From Jeotgalicoccus psychrophilus DSM 19085 (GTDB lineage Bacteria > Bacillota > Bacilli > Staphylococcales > Salinicoccaceae): a stretch of 64,000 nucleotides of DNA. Position 1 is the stretch's first letter, and each line of letters begins with the position of its first letter. The DNA lies in the NCBI RefSeq assembly GCF_000425845.1, contig NZ_AUEF01000007.1, positions 124,001-188,000 on the forward strand. Reading direction: 5' to 3'. Shown in pieces: positions 20,594 to 29,552 of the stretch. The notes under the pieces were generated by a model. That model ran no database searches. It saw only the letters and a program-made list of their open reading frames with translations, and was not told the DNA's origin. Both the position numbers and the translations under genes were made by a program.

Positions 20594-22360
20594 TTGAAGC
20601 TGACGGTCTTTGCAACAACGGATGTGCACGGCGCAATTTATCCGTATAATTATTTTGATAATGAACCGAAAGATAATGCATTATTGAAGTTCAAAACATA
20701 TATTGATAAATACAAAGCAATGAACGATAAAGAAACGGTCATAACAGTGGACAACGGCGATTTGCTGCAGGGAGACGTCTGGAGTGAATTTGACAGCACT
20801 AATCCCGCTCAGGCTCTCGTTCCGGGTATTATTAATGAAATGTACGATGTTATCGGATTAGGCAACCATGAGTTTAATTTTGGTCTGCCTTTTTTAAATG
20901 AATTTTATAAACAGGTTACTGTACCGATTGTGAATTCGAATGTAGACTTTTTGGATGATTCTTTAAAGGACCTGGTAAAGGGCAGTTATATTAAAGAAAT
21001 CGAGACAGAAGAAGGTACGGTTAAAGTCGGATTTTTAAGTGTTGTGCCAACCCAGATTTTAAAATGGGATAAATTTCATTTGGAAGGCAGAGTGAACGCC
21101 GAACCGATGACTGAAGCAGTCAAAGAAACAACGGCGCAGTTGAAAACTGCAGGCGCTGACATTATCATCCTGCTGTCTCATACAGGAATGAGTAATGCAG
21201 ATAATGATTTATCGCAGTTTGGAGAGAATCAGGCTGTGTTAATGGCAATGATGGAAAACATAGACGGTATTGTTTTCGGACATACCCACGATGTGTTCCC
21301 AAACGGCAATTTACTGATTGAGGACGACCGTATTGATATTGACAGAGGAACTTTCAATAATCTGCCGATGGTGCAGCCGGGAGTGTCTGCAAGCCATCTC
21401 GGGGTGCTTAGTTTTGAGCTTGAGTACAGTGCGGATCAATGGCAGGTCAAACAGGCAGACAGCAGACTAATCGGTGCAGAAGATATCGTCTTAAAAGATG
21501 ATGAACTGGCTGATTACCAGAAAGATCATGAACGGGTGCTGAATTATTTAGAAATACCGATTGGCAAAACAGATTATCCGCTGAATACTTACTTCACGAG
21601 AGTAATTCCGTCACGCGGTGTGCAGTTCGTCTCGGAAGCGACAGTCTGGTTTGCAAAAGAACGGGCAGAACTGAAAGATATTAATACACCGGTCATCGGT
21701 TTTAATTCAGCGGTAAAAGTAGGGCGTGACGGCGCGCATGACTATACAGATATACCTGCAGGAGAAATGACTATTGCAGACAGTATCGATTTATATAAAC
21801 ATGCAAATACACTGCTCATTATTAAGATTACAGGTAAAGTGCTGAAAGAATGGCTGGAATGGGCCGCATCATCGTTTAATGATTATGACGGTGAGGAAAT
21901 CCTGCAGCCGAATAATTCACGCTACGGTTTTCCAGGCTACAACTTTGATACATTCTTTGATCTCGACTATACGTTCGACCTGACAAAACAGGCGCGCTAT
22001 GAAAGCTCAGCACATCAGATTAATGATTCAGAACGGGTGATTAAAATGATGTACAAAGGTATGCCGATAAAAGATACAGATGACTTTATCGTCCCGGCAA
22101 ATAATTATAAAGTAGCCTATGCACCATTTTTAAGAGATGCAGAAATATTATATGAATCGGATATTTCAGTACGGGATATTGTTACTGAATATATAAAGAG
22201 CGGTGAGACATTCAGCTACCGTAATCCGATAACGATTATTCCGCATGATACGTATACATTTACGACGGCAGCAGCAGCGAAAGAATATACAGAGGGCTTG
22301 CCGATTGAGCATTTAGAAGATTGCGGTGACGGCTTCAGTACATTCCGGGTAAAGCTTTAA
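20594..22360 (+). CDS. Bifunctional 2',3'-cyclic-nucleotide phosphodiesterase / 5'-nucleotidase family protein
   Basis: 588 residues from a TTG at 20594 with GAGGTGA upstream; a longer ATG frame from 20492 overlaps dgkB and lacks a ribosome site. The N-terminal metallophosphatase domain carries TTD10VH12G, DNGDLLQGD, GNHEFNFG, LLSHTGM and GHTHD. The C-terminal 5'-nucleotidase domain (from about residue 330) has NSAVKVGRDG and a YGFPGYNFD stretch. No signal peptide or anchor is seen, so it is probably cytoplasmic, unlike YfkN. Substrate not deducible. Confidence 0.85.
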   Translation: MKLTVFATTDVHGAIYPYNYFDNEPKDNALLKFKTYIDKYKAMNDKETVITVDNGDLLQGDVWSEFDSTNPAQALVPGIINEMYDVIGLGNHEFNFGLPFLNEFYKQVTVPIVNSNVDFLDDSLKDLVKGSYIKEIETEEGTVKVGFLSVVPTQILKWDKFHLEGRVNAEPMTEAVKETTAQLKTAGADIIILLSHTGMSNADNDLSQFGENQAVLMAMMENIDGIVFGHTHDVFPNGNLLIEDDRIDIDRGTFNNLPMVQPGVSASHLGVLSFELEYSADQWQVKQADSRLIGAEDIVLKDDELADYQKDHERVLNYLEIPIGKTDYPLNTYFTRVIPSRGVQFVSEATVWFAKERAELKDINTPVIGFNSAVKVGRDGAHDYTDIPAGEMTIADSIDLYKHANTLLIIKITGKVLKEWLEWAASSFNDYDGEEILQPNNSRYGFPGYNFDTFFDLDYTFDLTKQARYESSAHQINDSERVIKMMYKGMPIKDTDDFIVPANNYKVAYAPFLRDAEILYESDISVRDIVTEYIKSGETFSYRNPITIIPHDTYTFTTAAAAKEYTEGLPIEHLEDCGDGFSTFRVKL

Positions 22361-22385
22361 AATTAATGAAGTAAGAGGTTTTAAC

Positions 22386-23747
22386 ATGAATGCAATAACT
22401 AAAAATAATAATTATGAAGCAGTCGTAGAAGACTATACCCACGAAGGAATGGGGATTGTTAAAGTCGACGGCTATCCGGTATTTTTACCGGATGTTTTAA
22501 AAGGTGAGACAGTAGAATTTAAAGCAGTCAAAGTGAACAGCAAGTATGCTTTCGGCAAAGTTTTAAATGTACTAAAGCAGTCGCCGAACCGTCAGACGCC
22601 GCCGTGTGAATATTACTTCCAATGCGGCGGCTGCCAGATACAGGTAATGAATGACGCCGAGCAGGCAGTATTTAAACATCAGGTCGTTGCACAGAATATT
22701 AATCAGCAGGCGAGATTAAATCTTAAAATTAACGATACGGTAACGGGAGATTCTCTGTATTACCGTAACAAATCACAGATTCCTGTCCAGAAAATTGACG
22801 GCAGACTGGTGATGGGATTCTATAAACCGCGTTCTCACGATATCGTGGATATCGAACACTGCTATATTCAAAAACATGTGCATAATGATATTATGCTGTT
22901 TATAAAAGATAAACTGATTGAAGAAGATATATCGATTTACGATGAAGCATCACATCAGGGACTGCTGAGACATATTGTTATCCGTTCAAACAGCGACGAC
23001 AGTGAAGTGCAGGTTGTCTTTATTACGAACGGTAAACGTAACGAGTTTTTATCGATTGTTAAAGCGTTAAAAGAGGCGTATCCGAATGTGAAGAGTATCG
23101 TGCAGAATATCAACGATGAGAAAACAAATGTGATATTCGGCAGACGTTCAATCGTCCTGCTTGGTCATGATTATATTACGGATACGCTGCTTGGCAAGTC
23201 ATTTAAAATACGCGACCGTTCGTTTTACCAGGTCAACCATGCACAGACTGAAAAGCTCTATCAGATCGGGCTGGATATGGCAGATTTAAACGGGGACGAA
23301 ACGATTATCGATACGTATTCAGGCATCGGCACAATCGGTCTTGCAGCATCGGACCGTGTCAGCAAAATTATCGGCATTGAAATTGTCGACAGTGCAGTTG
23401 AAGATGCGATAGAAAATGCGAAACTGAACGGCATTGATAACGCGGACTACTACTTAGGGAAAGCAGAAGAAGTAATGCCGCAGCTCGTTAAAGAGGGTGT
23501 CAGCGCTGACGTTGTATTCGTCGATCCTCCGCGTAAAGGATGTCATACACAATTCTTAGATTCGCTTATTGAAGTGAGTCCGAAGAAGATTGTTTATATT
23601 TCATGTAATCCGAGTACACTTCAAAGAGATATGAAATATCTGGAGAGACATGGCTTTAAAGCATCAGAAGTCACACCTGTTGATTTGTTCCCGCAGACAA
23701 AACATATTGAAGCGGTTACTGTATTAGAAAATACAAATATATTATAA
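22386..23747 (+). CDS. 23S rRNA (uracil-C5)-methyltransferase, RlmCD type
   Basis: 453 residues. TrmA/RumA family: N-terminal TRAM domain (1-60), iron-sulfur cysteines C74, C80, C83 and C159, and a SAM-dependent methyltransferase domain with DTYSGIGTIGLAA and the catalytic VYISC407NPSTL. Transfers a methyl group to uridine C5 in 23S rRNA; the Gram-positive RlmCD modifies two sites, but which one this acts on is not visible. A paralogue lies at 43940-45343. Confidence 0.88.
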   Translation: MNAITKNNNYEAVVEDYTHEGMGIVKVDGYPVFLPDVLKGETVEFKAVKVNSKYAFGKVLNVLKQSPNRQTPPCEYYFQCGGCQIQVMNDAEQAVFKHQVVAQNINQQARLNLKINDTVTGDSLYYRNKSQIPVQKIDGRLVMGFYKPRSHDIVDIEHCYIQKHVHNDIMLFIKDKLIEEDISIYDEASHQGLLRHIVIRSNSDDSEVQVVFITNGKRNEFLSIVKALKEAYPNVKSIVQNINDEKTNVIFGRRSIVLLGHDYITDTLLGKSFKIRDRSFYQVNHAQTEKLYQIGLDMADLNGDETIIDTYSGIGTIGLAASDRVSKIIGIEIVDSAVEDAIENAKLNGIDNADYYLGKAEEVMPQLVKEGVSADVVFVDPPRKGCHTQFLDSLIEVSPKKIVYISCNPSTLQRDMKYLERHGFKASEVTPVDLFPQTKHIEAVTVLENTNIL

Positions 23748-23753
23748 AATGAA

Positions 23754-23785
23754 GCCGGACAAGTCAAAATTTGTCCGGCTTTTTA
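23754..23785 (+). terminator. Terminator after the first TrmA-family gene
   Basis: AGCCGGACAA pairs with TTGTCCGGCT, then a T-run. Confidence 0.9.
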
Positions 23786-23859
23786 AGATAGCCAGGCTAA
23801 TAAATATAGTTTTTGACTTATCTGTAAAATAAAGAAATTGCCTGCTTAAAATGTTATAC

Positions 23860-23869
23860 TATTAGTACA
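23860..23869. promoter_or_regulatory. Candidate IclR operator at its own promoter
   Basis: TATTAGTACA is the exact reverse complement of TGTACTAATA found in the catB leader (30679-30688). It overlaps the last base of a TATACT -10 box (23855-23860), as expected for autoregulation. No convincing -35 box is seen. Function as an operator is inferred. Confidence 0.5.
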
Positions 23870-23906
23870 AAGATTTACTATTCGTATAGCTAACAGGGGG
23901 TATATT

Positions 23907-24692
23907 ATGACTAATGAAGATACTAAAAATTCTCCAGATCACCTTCAGACTTTGGAAAAAGGTCTCAAAGTAATCGAGGCATTCGATGGTACTGATCATT
24001 TAACAATTTCAACAGCATCAAAATTAGTAGGAATCTCGAGACCGACGGCCCGTCGTGTATTAATTACACTGGTTAATCTCGGTTATGCACAGATGCTGGA
24101 TAACAGGTTCTACTTAACACCGAAAGTATTATCTCTCGGTTATTCATATATGACCGCACGTGACAGCTGGGAAATTACGACGACACTGCTGCGTGAGCTT
24201 TCTAAAGAGACGAATGAATCGAGTTCCTTAGCAAAATTAGTGGGTGAGGAAATCGTGTATATTGGGCGTGTACCTGCCAATAAAATCATGAAGATTTCAC
24301 TCAATATCGGCACTCATCTTCCCGCTTATGCGACATCTATGGGAAAAGTGCTGCTCGCTTATAAGAGTAAAGAAGAACTGGATACATATTTCAAGACGGC
24401 AGAATTAAAACCGCTGACTGAATATACGATTTACAAAGAGGAAGACCTGCGAAAGGAACTTAAAGAAGTCCGTAAAGCAGGCTATGCAATCAGCGAAGAC
24501 CAGCTCGAGCTCGGACTGATGTCAGTTGCAGCTCCAATACGGAACATGAGAGGTAACGTAATCGCTGCAATCAATTGTTCCACAAACTCTTCTCAGACAA
24601 CACGGGAAGAAGTTGAAAAAAACTATTTAAAACCATTGCTTGATGCAGCAGAACAGATCAGCAGAAATACTGAAATAGAGTTGCCATTTTAA
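23907..24692 (+). CDS. IclR family transcriptional regulator of the catechol operon
   Basis: 261 residues. Winged helix-turn-helix at 13-75 (LQTLEKGLKVIEAF, then TASKLVGISRPTARR) followed by an IclR effector domain with the conserved NIGTHLPAYATSMGKVLLA segment. Family members PcaR, PcaU and CatR-like IclR proteins control beta-ketoadipate genes. Here it converges with the end of such an operon, separated by a two-way terminator. A 10-bp word in its promoter is repeated in the catB promoter. Whether it activates or represses cannot be told. Confidence 0.85.
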   Translation: MTNEDTKNSPDHLQTLEKGLKVIEAFDGTDHLTISTASKLVGISRPTARRVLITLVNLGYAQMLDNRFYLTPKVLSLGYSYMTARDSWEITTTLLRELSKETNESSSLAKLVGEEIVYIGRVPANKIMKISLNIGTHLPAYATSMGKVLLAYKSKEELDTYFKTAELKPLTEYTIYKEEDLRKELKEVRKAGYAISEDQLELGLMSVAAPIRNMRGNVIAAINCSTNSSQTTREEVEKNYLKPLLDAAEQISRNTEIELPF

Positions 24693-24695
24693 GAG

Positions 24696-24732
24696 AAAAG
24701 GACGACCAGTAAAAATACTGGTCGTCCTTTTG
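24696..24732. terminator. Bidirectional terminator between IclR gene and pcaF
   Basis: AAAAGGACGACCAGTA pairs perfectly with TACTGGTCGTCCTTTT across a 3-4 nt loop, with A- and T-runs on either side. Confidence 0.92.
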
Positions 24733-24755
24733 TTATGCAGCTGTAAAACAGAAGT

Positions 24756-25958
24756 TTACTCTACGTTATCAACCATCAGTGAAATACCCTGACCGACACC
24801 GATACACATTGTAGCGAGTCCGGTCTTAGTACCTCTGCGTTTCATTTCATAGATAAGGTCTGTCAGAATCCGCGCGCCGCTGGCACCGAGAGGATGACCA
24901 AAGCTTATAGCACCGCCGTTGACGTTGACAATATCCTCGCTGAGTCCAAGCTGGTTTATACACTCAATTGACTGCGAAGCGAATGCTTCATTCAGTTCTA
25001 CAAGACCAATGTCAGCAATAGTACGGCCGGTTTTCTCGAGCAGTTTTTTCGTTGAATCGATTGGTCCAAGTCCCATTACTGCAGGTTCTACACCTGCAGT
25101 TGCTGAGAACTTATATGTAACCAGGGGCTTCAGTCCAAGTTCATCAGCTTTCTCTTTACTCATCATCAAGAGGGCACTGGCACCATCGTTTACACCTGAA
25201 GCGTTGCCAGCGGTAATAGTACCGTCGGGAAAGATGGGTTTCAATGTTCCGAGTTTTTCCAACGTTGTTTCCGGTCTTGGATGCTCGTCTTTGTCGACGA
25301 TGGTTTCATTACCTTTACGGTCTCTAATAGTTACAGGAACAATCTGTTCTTTGAACTTATCCGCTTCTACTGCAGCTTTTGCACGCTGCTGACTTTGGAA
25401 TGCGAACTTATCCTGAGCTTCACGTGAAATATTATAACGTTGTGCGACGTTTTCTGCAGTCTGAGGCATAGAATCAATGCCGTGTTTTTCTATAATTTTT
25501 TTGTTAGGGAATCTCCAGCCGATTGTCGTGTCGACCATTTCCATGTTGCCGCGCGGGAATTCTTTCTCGGGCTTTAACATAACGAAAGGCGCGCGTGACA
25601 TGCTTTCGGTGCCGCCCGCAATAGCAATGTCAATTTCGCCTGTTAATATCGAGCGGGCGGCCATGGAAACAGTGTCCAGGCTCGAGCCGCACAGACGATT
25701 AATTGTCGTGCCGCCGACGCTCTCGGGCAGGTCAGCGAGGAGCGCAGACATGCGTGCAACGTTTCTGTTTTCTTCTCCGGCGCCGTTTGCGTTGCCGAAA
25801 AGAACTTCATCAATCTGATTTACATCAAGATTAGGATTTCTTTCTGCCAGAGCTTTGATGACAATAGCCCCTAAATCGTCCGGACGTACATACTTGAGGG
25901 CGCCTTTATAACGGCCAATCGGTGTTCTGACTGCATCTACAATTACTACTTCTTTCAT
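24756..25958 (-). CDS. pcaF: 3-oxoadipyl-CoA (beta-ketoadipyl-CoA) thiolase
   Basis: 400 residues. Thiolase with nucleophile C90 (NRLC90GSSLD), GH355PLGASG and C385 (MC385IGVGQG), all intact, and GGTESMSRAPFV. Thiolytically cleaves 3-oxoadipyl-CoA to succinyl-CoA and acetyl-CoA. Sequence alone cannot tell this from acetyl-CoA acetyltransferase; the assignment rests on being the last gene of the catB-catA-pcaD-pcaIJ operon. It starts directly after the pcaJ stop. Confidence 0.88.
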   Translation of the reverse strand: MKEVVIVDAVRTPIGRYKGALKYVRPDDLGAIVIKALAERNPNLDVNQIDEVLFGNANGAGEENRNVARMSALLADLPESVGGTTINRLCGSSLDTVSMAARSILTGEIDIAIAGGTESMSRAPFVMLKPEKEFPRGNMEMVDTTIGWRFPNKKIIEKHGIDSMPQTAENVAQRYNISREAQDKFAFQSQQRAKAAVEADKFKEQIVPVTIRDRKGNETIVDKDEHPRPETTLEKLGTLKPIFPDGTITAGNASGVNDGASALLMMSKEKADELGLKPLVTYKFSATAGVEPAVMGLGPIDSTKKLLEKTGRTIADIGLVELNEAFASQSIECINQLGLSEDIVNVNGGAISFGHPLGASGARILTDLIYEMKRRGTKTGLATMCIGVGQGISLMVDNVE

Positions 25959-26606
25959 TTATTCGACACTCCTTGTCAATGATTTTGAAACAATATAGTC
26001 CGCTTCGGTTTTCTCTCTGACTTCTTCAAGTGTCGCATTACCCATTAACTCAATCAGTTCGAATTTTTCACCTTTACGTTCAAACACTGCAAGATCTGTA
26101 ATAATCATGTCAATTTTACGTGTCGAAGTGATAGGGTATGAACATTCTTTTAGAAACTTCGGAGAGCCGTCTTTGGCAGTATGGTTCGTAGTGATAATCA
26201 CTTTTTTCGCTCCGACGAGAAGATCCATTGCTCCGCCGACACCGATGATATCTTTTCCGGGGATTGCCCAGTTGGCTACCTGACCGGTTTCATCGACCTG
26301 CAGAACACCGAGGATAGCAACGTCAACGTGTCCGCCGCGAATCATGGCAAAAGAATCTGCACTGTTGAAATAGCTTGCACCCACAGCTTCACCGACAGGC
26401 AGTTTTCCTGCGTTAACGATATTTGGATCGATATCTTCATCTGCTACAGAAGTCACCCCAAGCAGGCCATTTTCAGTGTGCAGATAGTATTTTTCCTTAT
26501 CCAGATAATTGGCAACGAGGGTAGGGATACCGATACCGAGGTTAATTACCGACTGTTCTTCCAGTGCTCCGGCAGCGCGTTCTGCAATCATATCTTTTAT
26601 ACTCAT
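25959..26606 (-). CDS. pcaJ: 3-oxoadipate CoA-transferase subunit B
   Basis: 215 residues. Beta subunit of a family I CoA-transferase: NLGIGIPTLVANYL near the start and catalytic E45 in HTE45NGLLG. With PcaI it moves CoA from succinyl-CoA to 3-oxoadipate. An AAGGAG site lies upstream, and the ATG overlaps the subunit A stop by 4 bp. ScoB/AtoA-type transferases look alike; operon context decides. Confidence 0.88.
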   Translation of the reverse strand: MSIKDMIAERAAGALEEQSVINLGIGIPTLVANYLDKEKYYLHTENGLLGVTSVADEDIDPNIVNAGKLPVGEAVGASYFNSADSFAMIRGGHVDVAILGVLQVDETGQVANWAIPGKDIIGVGGAMDLLVGAKKVIITTNHTAKDGSPKFLKECSYPITSTRKIDMIITDLAVFERKGEKFELIELMGNATLEEVREKTEADYIVSKSLTRSVE

Positions 26607-27289
26607 TTCTGAACGACTCCTTCCTTCGTAAGAATTTGTTCAGCTAAGACAATCTTATCTACATATATATGCTGCGTTGCGATTTCTTCAGGATTCAATT
26701 CTCCGACTTCCACAATTTCATCAACTTCGGCTACTACGTATTTACCGGCAGTTGCCATCATCGGATTGAAATTTCTCGCTGTCTTATAATAGACGAGGTT
26801 GCCGAGCTTATCTGCTTTATGAGCACGGACAATTGATACATCTGCTTTAAGCGCTTTTTCAAGCACGTATTCTTCGCCGTCAATTTCTTTCGTCTCTTTG
26901 CCTTTGGCAAGATCAGTACCGACACTTGTTTTTGTGTAGAAACCGCCAATACCAGCACCGCCTGCACGGATTGCTTCGCCCAAAGTACCCTGAGGCAGAA
27001 GCTGCAGCTCAAGTTTTCCGGCATTGTACCATTTAGCGACTTCGCGGTTACTTGTGAAATACGAGCCGACTGCTTTTTTAAGCTTGCCCTGATCGAGGAG
27101 TATACCAAGCCCTTTACCTGCTTCTCCGACATTGTTGCTTATCACTGTAAGTTCCTTCAGGTCGAGCGCAGTCAGTTCATCTATCAGACTTAAAGGTGCG
27201 CCGATAAGTCCGAATCCTCCAACCATCAGCGTGTCACCGTCCTTTACAGGTTCAAGAGCTGATTTTATATCAGTAATTTTAGATACCAA
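26603..27289 (-). CDS. pcaI: 3-oxoadipate CoA-transferase subunit A
   Basis: 228 residues from a TTG at 27289 with GGAGTG 6 bp upstream. A GTG at 27298 also fits but has no ribosome site. Alpha subunit: DGDTLMVGGFGLIGAP near the start and GGAGIGGFYTKTSVGT in the middle are typical. Partner of PcaJ. It begins within a few bases of the pcaD stop, so translation is coupled. Confidence 0.88.
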   Translation of the reverse strand: MVSKITDIKSALEPVKDGDTLMVGGFGLIGAPLSLIDELTALDLKELTVISNNVGEAGKGLGILLDQGKLKKAVGSYFTSNREVAKWYNAGKLELQLLPQGTLGEAIRAGGAGIGGFYTKTSVGTDLAKGKETKEIDGEEYVLEKALKADVSIVRAHKADKLGNLVYYKTARNFNPMMATAGKYVVAEVDEIVEVGELNPEEIATQHIYVDKIVLAEQILTKEGVVQK

Positions 27290-27294
27290 AACAA

Positions 27295-28131
27295 TCACTC
27301 CATTTCTATGAATTTTTCAATTACTTTGTTTAAATCTGGATTATTATTGAAGACAATTTCATAATGATTAAGACCATAATCCGTTGATTTGATATCGTTC
27401 ACTGTATCCAGCATCAGGCTGTAGCTATCTTTACTGAACAGCGGTGTATTATCTTTAATCGGACCGGTACAGATAACGAGCATGACCGGTACTTTTATAT
27501 TTTCATATATTTTCGTATGAGAATAATCATAAAAGCTTTCAAAATCCTGCTTGGTCAGCACATAATCGGATTTCGGATGAATTGCTCCTTTAACTTCATG
27601 AATCTCATGCTTGATAACCTGATCCATCACAGCTGACCATTCAACACCAAGTGCACCGTAAGACTGCTTCATCATTTCCAGATAGTCATCTGAAGAATCA
27701 AATGACTTCTCCAGCCGGCCTAGAGATGGAATCACCAAATTACTAGTATCTTCATTGGCAACACCGCCGCCGTCGAGTGCGACAATTTTCTGAATTTTAT
27801 CTGACTGTGCAGCAGCATCGAGGGCAATATAGCCGCCCATCGAGTATCCTGCGAGAATGAATTTATCGTAATCGAGAGAATCAATCAGCTGGAGCAGATC
27901 TTCAGTGTGCTGATGAATATTTGTCGGGTCAGACTGAATAGAACTGTCGCCGCGGCCGCTTAAATCATAGCTCAGAGTATCGTAATTCTCTTTAAAGTGC
28001 TCCTGGAAATGATGCATCTGAAGATAATTACCCGTCAGGCCGTGAATAAATATTAATAAGATATCATTTTTACCGTTATCGGTTTTATTTACATTAATTA
28101 TTTTCTCTTTAGTTTGAATGCGTTCTGTCAT
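27295..28131 (-). CDS. pcaD: Alpha/beta hydrolase, probable 3-oxoadipate enol-lactonase
   Basis: 278 residues from the ATG at 28131, which has AGGAGG 6 bp upstream; the longer start at 28149 lies over that site and was rejected. Alpha/beta hydrolase features: FIHGLTGN oxyanion segment, nucleophile S97 in AGYS97MGGY, and a C-terminal LNH histidine. Would open 3-oxoadipate enol-lactone to 3-oxoadipate. Specificity is inferred from its place between the ring-cleavage genes and pcaIJ. Confidence 0.8.
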   Translation of the reverse strand: MTERIQTKEKIINVNKTDNGKNDILLIFIHGLTGNYLQMHHFQEHFKENYDTLSYDLSGRGDSSIQSDPTNIHQHTEDLLQLIDSLDYDKFILAGYSMGGYIALDAAAQSDKIQKIVALDGGGVANEDTSNLVIPSLGRLEKSFDSSDDYLEMMKQSYGALGVEWSAVMDQVIKHEIHEVKGAIHPKSDYVLTKQDFESFYDYSHTKIYENIKVPVMLVICTGPIKDNTPLFSKDSYSLMLDTVNDIKSTDYGLNHYEIVFNNNPDLNKVIEKFIEME

Positions 28132-28141
28132 GCTTATCCTC

Positions 28142-28609
28142 CTATTCAACAGTATAGATAGAGTAGCTCACGCCTTCCGGCATTCTGATACCGTTTGACA
28201 CAAATATTCTGTTGTTCATCCAGTGGTATTTCTCGCTTGCTGTCTCAAAGATTGGATTAGTTCTGAAGTAATAGTCGTCAGGATCAACTTCTTCTCCATT
28301 GTCGAGTTGTGCCTGGACAGATGGATCTCCCGTACGGATGCCGCGGTAGCTCATCAGAATCAGTTCCTTATCGTCTGTTTCCAAAGTAATTCTGACATCC
28401 TGAATGATCGTGCCGTCCGCGTGTACTGTAATCCAGTCGTCTCCGCCCGGCAGAACAGTTGCATTGAAATGTTCACCTTCGAATTTTCCGCCTGTCACCT
28501 GAATGATTCTGCGTGTTCCAATTGGTGTTTTCCCCGGAAGATAAGGTTTCGCGACATTTAATTCCATATGGCCAAGCAGACTAAGTTTTGGTTCTGGTAA
28601 TTCTCTCAT
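28142..28609 (-). CDS. DUF3237 (UPF0311) protein; candidate muconolactone isomerase replacement
   Basis: 155 residues. A DUF3237/UPF0311 protein, expected to be a compact beta-barrel: PIGTRRIIQVTGGKFEG and NATVLPGGDDWITVHADGT are typical. Known members have no settled enzyme activity. It sits between catA and pcaD, where a pathway from catechol needs a muconolactone delta-isomerase (CatC, about 95 aa), and no CatC-like gene is present in the window. I infer it may perform or assist that step. An alternative is handling of the labile lactones or another lactone specificity. Confidence 0.8.
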   Translation of the reverse strand: MRELPEPKLSLLGHMELNVAKPYLPGKTPIGTRRIIQVTGGKFEGEHFNATVLPGGDDWITVHADGTIIQDVRITLETDDKELILMSYRGIRTGDPSVQAQLDNGEEVDPDDYYFRTNPIFETASEKYHWMNNRIFVSNGIRMPEGVSYSIYTVE

Positions 28610-28635
28610 TTTAAATTCCTCCTATTAATCCTTAA

Positions 28636-28663
28636 AAGTCAAAAAGGGCATGTCACCATGCCC
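28636..28663 (-). terminator. Operon-internal hairpin with T-tract after catA
   Basis: On the minus strand GGGCATG-GTGA-CATGCCC is followed directly by TTTTTGACTTTT, 10 bp after the catA stop. It looks like a partial terminator or a 3' stabiliser that would favour catB-catA over downstream genes. Confidence 0.75.
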
Positions 28664-28672
28664 GGATTGTTA

Positions 28673-29470
28673 TTACAGTTTACGCATTACGAAGTCGAGT
28701 GATGCTACTTTGTGATCACCTTTATCGATAAGTTTTGTAATCAGTTCGTCACGTACACCTTCAGCAACATCTGTTTCCATCCACTCGTCACCTTCGAAGA
28801 AGACTTGAGTAATTAGAGTTTCATGTCCTTCAGCTTTGAACATGATGTGCTCGTGAGCAGGGCGCATAGGGTGCTGTTCCATGTAGCCAAGGAACTCACC
28901 AGTCGGTCCCTGGTCTGGGATAGAGTAAGGAATCGCCTGGATTGTTTTCAATGTGAACTGTCCGTTCTCATCTGTTTTGAAACGTCCGCGAAGGTTGAAG
29001 TCCGGAGCATCAGAGTCGAAGTTTGAGTACTTCGCAGAGTTATCATTCTGCCAGTAATCTACTTCAGCACCTGCAAGAACTTCACCATCTGTATTCTTAA
29101 CTGTACCTGAGAAGTAAAGCACCTCGCCTGGTTCATTTTCGCGTTTAGGAAGATCGACAATGCCATTCTCATCTGCTTCTACAAATGGAGCATTTTCAAT
29201 ATAGTATGGTCCAAGCAGTGAAGGCTGTGTTCCTGGAAGAGTTGTATACATCGCCTGAAGAACATGAGTTTCTAAAAATACATCAGCATAAAGCGGAAGT
29301 TCTCCAGATTTGCCTAGACGATCTGCCCAGTTTACAAAGTTCGTGTATTCTTCGTGGTTAAGCTGTGCTTCTCCAAGGAACTCCTGCATGTGCTTGATGA
29401 ATAATTCAAAAACTTCTCCAACGCGTTCGTTTTTAGTAGTAGGTAAATGCTTAGTCATTTCTATTGTCAT
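28673..29470 (-). CDS. catA: Catechol 1,2-dioxygenase (intradiol)
   Basis: 265 residues. Cleaves catechol between the hydroxyls to cis,cis-muconate using Fe(III). All four iron ligands can be placed: Y148 (AKY148SNFD), Y182 (IPY182SIPDQGPTG), H206 and H208 (RPAH206EH208I). The N-terminal helical dimerisation domain (about 1-105) precedes the beta-sandwich (FSGTVKNTDG onward). Hydroxyquinol 1,2-dioxygenases are close relatives and cannot be ruled out from sequence alone; an adjacent muconate cycloisomerase favours catechol. Ribosome site AAAGGGG. Confidence 0.9.
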   Translation of the reverse strand: MTIEMTKHLPTTKNERVGEVFELFIKHMQEFLGEAQLNHEEYTNFVNWADRLGKSGELPLYADVFLETHVLQAMYTTLPGTQPSLLGPYYIENAPFVEADENGIVDLPKRENEPGEVLYFSGTVKNTDGEVLAGAEVDYWQNDNSAKYSNFDSDAPDFNLRGRFKTDENGQFTLKTIQAIPYSIPDQGPTGEFLGYMEQHPMRPAHEHIMFKAEGHETLITQVFFEGDEWMETDVAEGVRDELITKLIDKGDHKVASLDFVMRKL

Positions 29471-29552
29471 AATTAATTATCCCCTTTAATTTTATAATTT
29501 ATTTAATCAACTCCACTGCTATGCAGTGAACTTGTCGATGCTGAATACTAAT

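Noticed and set aside
24919-25818. Plus-strand frames of 157 and 113 codons
   Set aside because: Antisense to pcaF with its catalytic residues intact; no start signals.
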